From contig JAPKXV010000094.1 in assembly GCA_026394635.1 (NCBI GenBank), positions 1 through 5,495 on the forward strand: a stretch of 5,495 nt of DNA, given 5' to 3'. The DNA comes from Methanoregula sp. (GTDB lineage: Archaea > Halobacteriota > Methanomicrobia > Methanomicrobiales > Methanospirillaceae). The position numbers and the translations under genes were made by a program. This document shows, piece by piece, positions 1-5,371 of the stretch; the first letter of the stretch is position 1; every line of letters begins with the position of its first letter. A model generated the notes under the pieces. It searched no databases, was not told the origin of the DNA, and worked only from the letters and a program-made list of their open reading frames with translations.

Positions 1-387
1 CCACTCGTTATGTTCCGGGTGTTCGAAGTCGATAAGCCGGGCATTATCGCCTTTGATCGATCCGTCCGCTCTCCGGTATTCAACTTCTACCCCTTCGGTG
101 AGCATCTGGTGGAACGCATGGTTGTTGATGACGGTCGAGGGCGAGTCCGGGTGGAAGACTTTTCGGGCTGCCTCGTCGAGCACTTCTGCCGGAATCTCCG
201 GGTTCAGCCGTGCAATTGCGTGCATGAACCGATCGCGGAGGACGACGTCGCCCCAGTTCTTTCTTACGGCAGCCAGTGTATCGGGTGCAATGTCCGGGCC
301 AAAGAGTGTTGTATACCCGAGTTCGCGGAGCCACGCGAGCGTGTGCTCTTCAACATGGGATTCGGCGAGGCGGGCAGAGTGGGTCAT
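1..387 (-). CDS. hsdR: Type I restriction endonuclease R subunit, N-terminal part (cut by window edge)
   Basis: This is the motor/nuclease subunit of a type I restriction-modification complex. Family members translocate DNA with ATP and cut it when the HsdM/HsdS-recognised site is unmethylated. Only the first 129 codons are visible, and the frame is still open at base 1; family members are usually about 1000 residues. Recognisable HsdR N-terminal signatures are ESHVEEHTLAWLRELGY (residues 9-25), FGPDIAP (29-35), the DVVLRDRF segment (47-54), LNPEIPAEVL (61-70), NNHAFHQMLTEGVEVEYRR (88-106) and RLIDFEHPEHNEW (117-129). The nuclease catalytic D...ExK residues and the helicase motifs would lie beyond the edge. 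The ATG at 387-385 is preceded by a GAGGA ribosome-binding site four bases upstream, and the protein starts where HsdR proteins normally start. It lies 22 bp after the Fic gene on the same strand, so the two are likely one operon. No hsdM or hsdS is visible. Identity is near certain; intactness cannot be judged. Confidence 0.95.
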   Translation of the reverse strand, partial: MTHSARLAESHVEEHTLAWLRELGYTTLFGPDIAPDTLAAVRKNWGDVVLRDRFMHAIARLNPEIPAEVLDEAARKVFHPDSPSTVINNHAFHQMLTEGVEVEYRRADGSIKGDNARLIDFEHPEHNEW

Positions 388-409
388 GGTTCCTCATATG
401 CCATCGATC

Positions 410-1732
410 TCATTGCCCTTTCTCCCCCTTGTACATGAAGACCTGTCGTTTACCATCCTGATATTTCTTTAGTTTTCCTTTTTCCTCAAGCAGGAGCAGA
501 TCAGTTCTTGCCGTTGGCAGCGACACTTTGTATTTTCCTGCAATCTCGCTGATGGCGTAATACCGTGTGGGATGTTTGATGAAATCCCGGAGAATTTCTG
601 CCTGCCGGAATGACAGGTCGGGGATCTGTTCCACGAGCTGGAGGGACTGGGATTCTTCTTCTTTCTTCCGGACGATATAGCGTTTCAGCTCTTCCAGTGC
701 CTGGCTGATAATATGGATATTGAAATCGATGAAATAGGTCATGTCGTTGCTGTCAGTCTCGGTCAGCAGGTATGCCCGGGAGTACTGGGCAGGTGCATGG
801 ACGAAGATCCGTGAGATCGAGATGTACTCCAGCAGATCGTAGTGATGTTTGAGGGCGAACCAGTAGAAGAGCGCCCGCGCCGTCCTTCCATTGCCGTCAT
901 TGAACGGATGGATATAGCCGATGAGGAAATGGAGGATGATCGCCTTGACAATCGGGTGTATGAACTCGTCATCGTTGTTGGCAAATGCAACGAGGTCATC
1001 GATCATTGCCGGGATTTTTTTACATTCCGGCGGGTAATGGTAGATCCTGGTCGGATCTATTTTGTCACCGACAACAATATCATCACAGGTACGGAATTCC
1101 GTTTCATCACTCTCGCTCTCCAGCGTCCCTTTGGTGATCTCACGGTGAATCTCAATGATGAGTTCATGGGACAGCGGCTTGTCCCTGAGCTCCTTGAGCC
1201 GTCGGAGGGTCTGATAGTTGTTGACAATCATCCGCTCTGACGTGTTTTTCGGTTTCCTTCCTTCGCGCAGGATCTTTTTTGCTTCTGGCCGGGTTGTTGC
1301 CGCCCCTTCAAGCTGGCTGGATGCGATCGCCTCTTCCATCAGGGAGTTGATGAGGTATTGTTTTTTATTCGTCTCACTGGGGAATTCCCCGAACAGCCAA
1401 TCGAAAGACGCAGGAGATGCCTTATCGATACGGTGGATCTGTTTCTGAAATATTTCCGGAGTATAATAGTAAAATTTCTCTTCACCAATCCGGATTTCCC
1501 GATACTTGGTACTTCGCATCGTCCGTATCACGTACCAGAAGATTGTGGGATCGTACGGGATCTTTTTGTACCGGAGATCATCCCAGTGAATATATTCCAG
1601 CTCATTGTATTTTCGAATCAGCCGACCGATCTCCTGTGCTTCTTTTCCTCCTCGGTAAAAACCTGAGACAAATTCATTATACTCATCCGTGAAACTCCCG
1701 CTCATATCCGGTGGCTTCTGAGGCTTTTTCAT
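410..1732 (-). CDS. Fic family protein (probable AMP-transferase) with C-terminal winged helix
   Basis: Fic enzymes usually transfer AMP from ATP to a hydroxyl side chain of a target protein. The full Fic motif HPFNDGNGRTAR is at residues 275-286, with catalytic His275, the acidic Asp279, the GNGR phosphate loop and Arg286. SSQLEG at 138-143 fits the inhibitory (S/T)xxxE(G/N) motif. Being N-terminal to the Fic core, it makes this a class II, self-inhibited Fic; Glu142 would block ATP gamma-phosphate placement. A target-docking flap is likely around RIYHYPP (229-235). Residues about 372-437 look like a winged helix-turn-helix (AISEIAGKYKVSLPTARTDL, 393-412), so the protein may bind DNA. Residues 1-120 are a less recognisable N-terminal region. 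At 440 residues it is slightly longer than the usual 370-400 of Fic-wHTH proteins. The start (ATG 1732-1730) has only a weak upstream GGTG/GCGGA. It lies immediately upstream of hsdR. The target is unknown; Fic genes inside type I restriction loci are a known arrangement. Confidence 0.94.
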   Translation of the reverse strand: MKKPQKPPDMSGSFTDEYNEFVSGFYRGGKEAQEIGRLIRKYNELEYIHWDDLRYKKIPYDPTIFWYVIRTMRSTKYREIRIGEEKFYYYTPEIFQKQIHRIDKASPASFDWLFGEFPSETNKKQYLINSLMEEAIASSQLEGAATTRPEAKKILREGRKPKNTSERMIVNNYQTLRRLKELRDKPLSHELIIEIHREITKGTLESESDETEFRTCDDIVVGDKIDPTRIYHYPPECKKIPAMIDDLVAFANNDDEFIHPIVKAIILHFLIGYIHPFNDGNGRTARALFYWFALKHHYDLLEYISISRIFVHAPAQYSRAYLLTETDSNDMTYFIDFNIHIISQALEELKRYIVRKKEEESQSLQLVEQIPDLSFRQAEILRDFIKHPTRYYAISEIAGKYKVSLPTARTDLLLLEEKGKLKKYQDGKRQVFMYKGEKGQ

Positions 1733-1765
1733 TCCGCACCCGAACTACTAATTATCAACTAATAT

Positions 1766-1855
1766 CTGAAAATTCTTATCAAATTTACAGGTATTTACAG
1801 ATTGATTGGTGCATGAGGACAAAAAAGTTTCTGTAAATTATTGAAAAATTTTCAG
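1766..1855. repeat. Nested inverted repeats (possible operator or structured leader)
   Basis: The outer arms are CTGAAAATT (1766-1774) and AATTTTCAG (1847-1855), a perfect 9-bp inverted pair. The inner arms are AATTTACAG (1782-1790) and CTGTAAATT (1831-1839), also perfect over 9 bp. Outer and inner arms are separated by 7 bases on both sides, so the whole is a symmetric imperfect palindrome with a 40-base centre. A third half-site, ATTTACAG (1793-1800), is a direct repeat of the left inner arm 11 bp away. With its next A it can pair instead with TCTGTAAAT at 1830-1838. The sites lie upstream of Fic, whose C-terminal winged helix makes autoregulation a reasonable but unproven guess. An alternative is a remnant of a small mobile or recombination element. 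The repeats are read directly; the function is inferred. Confidence 0.55.
1821..1826 (-). terminator. T-run after the DUF5131 gene, possible archaeal U-tract terminator
   Basis: Six A residues on the plus strand give TTTTTT on the minus strand, 43 bases past the DUF5131 stop codon. A shorter T5 run lies nearer the stop (1848-1844). U-rich tracts without a strong hairpin are the usual termination signal in euryarchaea. The T-runs sit inside the nested inverted repeats, so a hairpin could also contribute. Confidence 0.35.
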
Positions 1856-1869
1856 GTTTTTAGAAAAGA

Positions 1870-2595
1870 CTATGCTGTACTGAGATTTAACGCAGGCATC
1901 TGATCCCACGTCCTGCCTTCCAGTAATCTTCCCGTTCGCTTCTTGATAACGCCGCCCCACTGCTTGAAGAAGAACGGAACATTCGAAGCAAGGCAGATGT
2001 CCCGGATATCCGTCACCCACTCTTCTTCCATTGGTCGTGCACCGGGTCCCGACTCCCCGCCAACAATTACCCAATCAATACCCTCAAGGTTCAGACCCGG
2101 TAGTGAACCGATTAACGGTTCAAGCGAGAGAAATTTTACCGGTGCGCGGGTTGCCCGAAGGTTATCGATACGATAGAGATAATCCTCGCACTCGACACTG
2201 ACACCGAACCAGACATTTTTTGGGATACTAATCTTCTCTTCGATCTCCCGCAACCGATCCGACCGTTTGGTGAGTACCTGAAACGTGTGCCACGACGCTT
2301 TCCGCATAACAGCAAATGTCTTTTCGATAAATGATGTCGGGACATCCTTATGGAAGAGGTCACTCATGGAATTGACAAAGATCATCTGGGGCTTTCTCCA
2401 CGCAAGCGGGAGCGGCAGCATCTGTTCATGCAGCGTGACCTTGAACCCGTCACGGTAATTCGGCTGTCCCATTGCCTGAAGCCGGAGCGCCATCCGCTCG
2501 GCGTAACAGTTTTTACAGCCCAGGCTGATCTTGGTGCAACCGGTTACCGGGTTCCAGGTGGTTTCTGTCCATTCGATGCCGGAGTTAAGAGCCAT
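1870..2595 (-). CDS. DUF5131 / phage Gp37-Gp68 family three-cysteine protein
   Basis: The family is found in phages and in bacterial and archaeal accessory regions, and its biochemical role is not established. The N-terminus has the family opening IEWTETTWNPVTGC, followed by the three-cysteine motif C20-x6-C27-x2-C30 inside GCTKISLGCKNCYAER (residues 19-34). This resembles a radical-SAM-like iron-sulfur cluster site, though with x6 instead of the canonical x3 spacing. Further family blocks are FVNSMSDLFHKDVP (73-86), the QVLTKRSDRL segment (105-114), the VWFGVSVE segment (128-135), LSLEPLIG (156-163), WVIVGGESGPGARPM (175-189) and the terminal FFFKQWGG (209-216). The 241 residues match the usual length and the gene looks intact. 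The ATG at 2595 is chosen because the protein begins at the conserved IEW block; only a weak GTGAG precedes it. It diverges from the TcmP gene across an 80-bp spacer, and the two families are known to be encoded side by side. Confidence 0.93.
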   Translation of the reverse strand: MALNSGIEWTETTWNPVTGCTKISLGCKNCYAERMALRLQAMGQPNYRDGFKVTLHEQMLPLPLAWRKPQMIFVNSMSDLFHKDVPTSFIEKTFAVMRKASWHTFQVLTKRSDRLREIEEKISIPKNVWFGVSVECEDYLYRIDNLRATRAPVKFLSLEPLIGSLPGLNLEGIDWVIVGGESGPGARPMEEEWVTDIRDICLASNVPFFFKQWGGVIKKRTGRLLEGRTWDQMPALNLSTA

Positions 2596-2675
2596 TTCTC
2601 ACAATGCCTTTTTTACGTTATTGCTTATTGGTTTTTTCATCAGATTTATGCCTTATTACGGATAATTGAACAATA
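2596..2675. promoter_or_regulatory. Divergent promoter region of the DUF5131 and tcmP genes
   Basis: These 80 bp separate two divergent starts. The best TATA-like element is ATTTATG at 2644-2650, which reads CATAAAT on the other strand, so one AT-rich element could serve either direction. Its centre is about 29 bases from the TcmP ATG. With the usual archaeal TATA-to-start distance of about 26, the TcmP message would be leaderless or nearly so. No Shine-Dalgarno-like sequence lies in front of that ATG, which agrees. In the other direction a leader of roughly 25 bases is expected. This is inferred from spacing only. Confidence 0.45.
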
Positions 2676-3644
2676 ATGGAGGATTTCTATCGCGATGATG
2701 ATGGACTGCTTTATGATCGCGTAAAGTGGCATACCCGAAAAAAGCATGCCTTCATCGAATCCTACCTGAATATCTGGGTTGAGAATGTCAGGAACCATCC
2801 TCCCACATTGGATATTTTCGATCTTTTCGCCTCAACAGGATTGTGTTACTGCGAAGAAAGTGCGAAATATAAACTCGGCGAGCCGACGTGGAACGGTTCG
2901 GCGATTCTTGCTGCAGAATGTCTTGAACATTACTCAAACGGACAGAAATTATTTCTCAATACCTTTCATCAGAAACCGGCTATCTGCACAGCACAGAAGG
3001 TAAATCTGGAGCGATTACTCAGAAAATATTCCAGAATAACACCGATCATCACCACATTACCCATCGAAGATGCCATTGATGCTGCCCGAGCCCAATTATC
3101 GCCGACCTACCCCAGCATCTGGATCCTGGATCCATACAGCTCTTCGGACTTGCCGTGGGAATTGGTGGTGAAGATAGGAAAATTTCAGGGCCAGTTCACA
3201 ACCAAGAAAGGGCAGGTAAGAGTAAGGAAGCCGGAGATGATCATCACCCTGATGACGTACGGCCTCCAAATGAACATCGATATCAATCCTCATATTGTCA
3301 GCTACGCTTTAGGAATGCCTGAATCAGACTGGCGACCAAAATACGACATCCTGATGAAAAAATATGACAACACCCGGAAAGCCCTCATCGATCTCTATGC
3401 AGAAAAACTGACAAGGCTCTACGAAAAGCCGCCAATAGTTATAGAGGTTAATACAACAGAAGAGGCCGCAATTGTCTATTGTCTCTTCTTGTGCACAGAC
3501 AGCAATGCGGGTCACTACCTCATGAAACTGAAAGGACTGAAAGACTACACAACATGGGAATATAGCTGGAAAGCAGACGCCAAAAGAATTAGTATCGAGA
3601 AAAAAATTCCGGAAGGACAATCGAGATTGTTTGATAATTTTTGA
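2676..3644 (+). CDS. tcmP: Three-Cys-motif partner protein TcmP
   Basis: TcmP proteins are named for being encoded next to three-Cys-motif (DUF5131, Gp37/Gp68-type) proteins. They carry a methyltransferase-like fold and their function is not established. Supporting segments are the basic N-terminus VKWHTRKKHAFIESYLNIW (16-34), a glycine-containing acidic-start motif DIFDLFASTG (46-55) at the position of the usual DLFAGPG, the second acidic strand SIWILDPYSS (147-156) and the C-terminal EGQSRLFDNF (313-322), the family's typical Gln-x-x-Leu-Phe ending. The G-P to S-T change in the first motif and DPY for the commoner DPF-G suggest a divergent subgroup. At 322 residues the length is normal and the gene looks complete. 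It is transcribed away from the DUF5131 gene and ends 3 bp from the convergent 192-residue gene. The start lacks a ribosome-binding site and is probably leaderless. The next in-frame start would lose the conserved basic N-terminus. Confidence 0.9.
   Translation: MEDFYRDDDGLLYDRVKWHTRKKHAFIESYLNIWVENVRNHPPTLDIFDLFASTGLCYCEESAKYKLGEPTWNGSAILAAECLEHYSNGQKLFLNTFHQKPAICTAQKVNLERLLRKYSRITPIITTLPIEDAIDAARAQLSPTYPSIWILDPYSSSDLPWELVVKIGKFQGQFTTKKGQVRVRKPEMIITLMTYGLQMNIDINPHIVSYALGMPESDWRPKYDILMKKYDNTRKALIDLYAEKLTRLYEKPPIVIEVNTTEEAAIVYCLFLCTDSNAGHYLMKLKGLKDYTTWEYSWKADAKRISIEKKIPEGQSRLFDNF
3600..3606 (-). terminator. T7 run downstream of the 192-residue gene
   Basis: Seven A residues on the plus strand read as T7 on the minus strand, beginning 41 bases past the stop of the 192-residue gene. 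The run lies inside the 3' end of tcmP, because the two genes are separated by only 3 bp. It is a candidate U-tract terminator; no hairpin is evident. Confidence 0.3.
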
Positions 3645-3647
3645 TGT

Positions 3648-4226
3648 TCAGTTCAACGGATCTCGTGCGTGGTCAAGGAACTTCTCAACCGGGAGCCCGG
3701 CCAAAAAAGCGGCTTTCTCCAAGCTGACTTTTTCTTTCTTGTAGAGAGAGATTGCGGTGGGAATCCGCTTCCGTATAACCCGCTCATAGACTGCCGATTT
3801 CCCTATGAAATCCGGGTATGAAACATAGACGAAAATAAGTATTTCATCACGCGACAGGTCATTGAGGAACTCCTTGTAACCCCGGATCGCTTCGACCTGT
3901 TCCTCAGTAAACGCAGGTTTGGCCTTACTGAGTGCCGCAACCCCATTGGGAGTTATCTGATATTCGTGATACTTTTCCTCCACGAGTCCCAGGGATTTCA
4001 GATTCCTCATCCCTTTTTCAGCTGCTTCGCTGTAGGGGCCGAAGATGTGGGGAATGAATTTCGCCAGTTCACGGATCTTTTCGATATAATCTGCCATAAG
4101 GAACATCTCTTTCTGGAACGCCACCGTTCCTTTGAGAGGTGTATTGTTGCCGGCATGCAGCAACTGCAATATTGCGAGGTCCAGATCGGTCAGATCCTCG
4201 ACGATATCCTCGATTGAAAACTCCAT
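3648..4226 (-). CDS. Winged-helix-like protein with UPF0175-like C-terminal segment (function unknown)
   Basis: This small soluble protein of 192 residues has two recognisable parts. Residues about 15-95 read as a winged-helix module: LAILQLLHAG (17-26), LKGTVAFQKEMFLM (31-44), FIPHIFGPYSEAAEKGMRNL (57-76) and SLGLVEEKYHEYQITPNG (78-95). The GPYS turn and GLVEE wing resemble archaeal regulators and the antitoxin-like modules with an F-x-P-H-x-F/Y-GPYS block. Residues about 146-187, ending in LYKKEKVSLEKAAFLAGLPV (161-180) and then EKFLD, match the pattern of UPF0175 proteins, a family often viewed as antitoxin-like. No signal peptide or membrane segment is present. The start has only a weak GGAA upstream. 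An AT-rich TACATAAT lies about 26 bases before the ATG, so it could be leaderless. A role as regulator or antitoxin is a guess; no toxin-like partner lies directly beside it. Confidence 0.82.
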   Translation of the reverse strand: MEFSIEDIVEDLTDLDLAILQLLHAGNNTPLKGTVAFQKEMFLMADYIEKIRELAKFIPHIFGPYSEAAEKGMRNLKSLGLVEEKYHEYQITPNGVAALSKAKPAFTEEQVEAIRGYKEFLNDLSRDEILIFVYVSYPDFIGKSAVYERVIRKRIPTAISLYKKEKVSLEKAAFLAGLPVEKFLDHARDPLN

Positions 4227-4341
4227 CGCAGATTCCTTTTCCTATTATTATGTACAAGCGCTGATCTTCAATGCTTCTGCGGATGGTTTCTGATGGGGGG
4301 TATTAACGGATGGGCGCGGGGTGGGTGAAAGTGATTAGAGA

Positions 4342-4357
4342 AGTATGGGTTCATACT
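4342..4357. repeat. Inverted repeat AGTATG-GGTT-CATACT
   Basis: The 6-bp arms AGTATG (4342-4347) and CATACT (4352-4357) are perfectly complementary around a GGTT tetraloop-sized spacer. It could be a protein-binding dyad or a small RNA hairpin. It lies about 115 bp upstream of the 192-residue gene's start. Confidence 0.45.
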
Positions 4358-4431
4358 ACCTGACATTTCCTTGATTTTTCTCACTACACTTATTCTCTCT
4401 CGATATTAATCGGAGCGTGGATATAATTATA

Positions 4432-4448
4432 GTGTATAATCCATACAC
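4432..4448. repeat. Inverted repeat GTGTAT-AATCC-ATACAC
   Basis: The 6-bp arms GTGTAT (4432-4437) and ATACAC (4443-4448) are perfectly complementary with a 5-base spacer. The left arm is part of the 10-mer TAGTGTATAA, which recurs at 4545-4554. This is the size and shape of a small dimeric repressor operator, but chance formation in AT-rich sequence is not excluded. Confidence 0.45.
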
Positions 4449-4552
4449 CACATATGACATTTGTCTGGATGAGTGGAGTATACTTCGCATAGTAGAGAAT
4501 TATCGTTCCGACGGGAAGATACAATAGCGTGTTCTCAAATTTTGTAGTGTAT

Positions 4553-4558
4553 AAAAAA
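4553..4558 (-). terminator. T6 run downstream of the HEPN-type gene
   Basis: AAAAAA on the plus strand reads TTTTTT in the direction of the HEPN-type gene, 18 bases after its stop codon and preceded by TTTTCCC-like sequence. It fits an archaeal U-tract terminator; no stable hairpin is seen. Confidence 0.45.
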
Positions 4559-4576
4559 TAGGGAAAATTCAGGATA

Positions 4577-5308
4577 CTAGTTCACGCCTTTTTTCGACCA
4601 AGGCACATTTTCGACGGCACCAATGACCAAATTTTGAGTGGTTCTGTTAAAGTAGGTTCCATTATAATCGCATAATCTCAAAATAGCGAGTTCCAAATAC
4701 CATAATCCGAGTTTCCAGGTTTCGAAATACAATGGACTAAGTTCCTTCTCGCGTTTGTGATCCGGATGAACCAATGAATTTCGTATTTCAGTAATTGCGT
4801 GAGGGCCATCAACATATTTGTAATCTCCAGCCGCTTGTTTTATTCCTGTTAGACTTTCGGGTATTGCGAGTGGGATATCCAAGGAAGCTAATAAGATACG
4901 AAATTTATCGGAAGCCTTCAAATTTTTAAAACCATTTGATTCGATTAATCCTTTAACATTCACCGAATATTCATAGGCAAGTCGTTCAATTGCAATCTGA
5001 GTCAGAATAATTCCCGTATCAAGACCACTTTTTGTTAAATTATTGCTCCGTGCGTACCAATAAATGATTTTACCTATCGTCTGCCCCCACCGTTCATCTT
5101 CGCATTTTTCAAGGAAAAAAGGAAATAACTGCGCGAGTTGTTCGCAATGATGTTGATCAAACCAAGTAATTGACTTCCAATATTTATCTCTCGGACTATT
5201 GAATTGTACCCAGACTTTTTGATCCTTCTCGTCAAATCCAACAAGCAGGATGGGGGAACAGAAAAAACCCCTGCTGAATGTGAAAAAATTATGTAAACTA
5301 CTCCACAT
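4577..5308 (-). CDS. HEPN-type domain protein, probably missing its N-terminal part
   Basis: HEPN domains are helical and commonly act as metal-independent RNases in toxin-antitoxin, abortive-infection and other defence systems. The key sign here is EIRNSLVHP (residues 174-182), with R176-x4-H181 matching the HEPN R-x4-6-H active-site motif. It sits after helices around LDTGIILTQIAIERLAYEY (96-114) and before KLGLWYLELAILRL (199-212), the expected position in the second half of a HEPN bundle. The C-terminus YNGTYFNRTTQ (215-225) and VENVPW (232-237) resemble a conserved ending of larger HEPN proteins (ApeA/YopA-central-domain-like architecture, from memory). Residues 1-80 read as the tail of a preceding domain rather than a natural N-terminus. 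ATG 5308 has an AGGA very close upstream. The frame stays open upstream to a TAG at 5374-5372, so a 5' deletion or disruption is likely. Codons are markedly AT-rich compared with the Fic-hsdR end. Whether it is expressed is unknown. Confidence 0.75.
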   Translation of the reverse strand: MWSSLHNFFTFSRGFFCSPILLVGFDEKDQKVWVQFNSPRDKYWKSITWFDQHHCEQLAQLFPFFLEKCEDERWGQTIGKIIYWYARSNNLTKSGLDTGIILTQIAIERLAYEYSVNVKGLIESNGFKNLKASDKFRILLASLDIPLAIPESLTGIKQAAGDYKYVDGPHAITEIRNSLVHPDHKREKELSPLYFETWKLGLWYLELAILRLCDYNGTYFNRTTQNLVIGAVENVPWSKKGVN

Positions 5309-5371
5309 TATTCCTGCTGTTTTTCCATTAAATTTTACTCCATCAGACCGATAAAAAGGTAGTGTAAAGAT
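5309..5371 (-). pseudogene. In-frame upstream remnant of the HEPN-type gene, lacking a start codon
   Basis: Twenty-one codons directly upstream of ATG 5308 are open and read as ordinary protein (FYRSDGVKFNGKTAGI before MWSSL). They contain no ATG, GTG or TTG in frame and are closed by TAG at 5374-5372. The stretch looks like the end of a missing N-terminal domain flowing into the present protein. Either the gene has lost its 5' portion, or a nonsense/frameshift change separates it from the rest. The alternative is chance openness in AT-rich leader sequence. Confidence 0.45.

Larger units (their letters stand above)
1733..1869. promoter_or_regulatory. Intergenic region between DUF5131 gene and Fic-hsdR operon; probable operon promoter
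   Basis: The 137 bp must hold the end of the upstream DUF5131 transcript and, probably, the promoter of the Fic-hsdR operon. AT-rich candidates for a TATA element on the minus strand are the TTGATAAG-like stretch near 1776-1783 and the GATATTAG/GATAATTAG stretches near 1748-1766. None can be chosen with confidence. The region also holds the nested inverted repeats and a T-run, which are listed separately. Confidence 0.4.
4227..4576. other. 350-bp non-coding stretch with several short dyads
   Basis: No convincing gene is seen on either strand. The part nearest the 192-residue gene (4227-4260) should hold its promoter. Bases 4285-4330 are unusually G-rich on the plus strand (TGGGGGG, GGGCGCGGGGTGGG), then the sequence turns AT-rich. 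Three inverted repeats with GTAT/ATAC cores lie at 4342-4357, 4432-4448 and 4477-4484. The 10-mer TAGTGTATAA occurs twice, at 4430-4439 and 4545-4554. It could hold a small RNA, operator sites or the eroded remains of an element. Nothing decides between these. Confidence 0.5.

Noticed and set aside
10..438. A 142-residue plus-strand open frame across the left end
   Set aside because: It is antisense to the clear HsdR N-terminus and has no recognisable domain; it arises from the G+C-rich coding strand opposite.
842..1240. A 132-residue plus-strand open frame inside the Fic gene
   Set aside because: It lies antisense to the Fic catalytic core, whose motifs are intact. Its acidic composition is a mirror effect of the opposite strand, and no ribosome-binding site or family match is seen.
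1766..1855. CRISPR-like repeat pattern
   Set aside because: The units are 8-9 bp and mostly inverted, with no regular spacers. There is no array anywhere in the window.
2350..2676. A 108-residue plus-strand open frame reaching to the TcmP start
   Set aside because: It overlaps the conserved N-terminal half of the DUF5131 gene on the other strand and crosses the divergent promoter; it has no recognisable features.
3678..3705. Possible hairpin with CCGGG/CCCGG arms followed by A-runs as a terminator for tcmP
   Set aside because: The loop would be only two bases, it lies within the coding sequence of the 192-residue gene, and no plus-strand T-run follows at once.
4285..4365. Possible C/D-box small RNA (TGATGG near 4289 and CTGA near 4360)
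   Set aside because: The box C match is partial, the terminal stem is missing, and such short motifs are common by chance.
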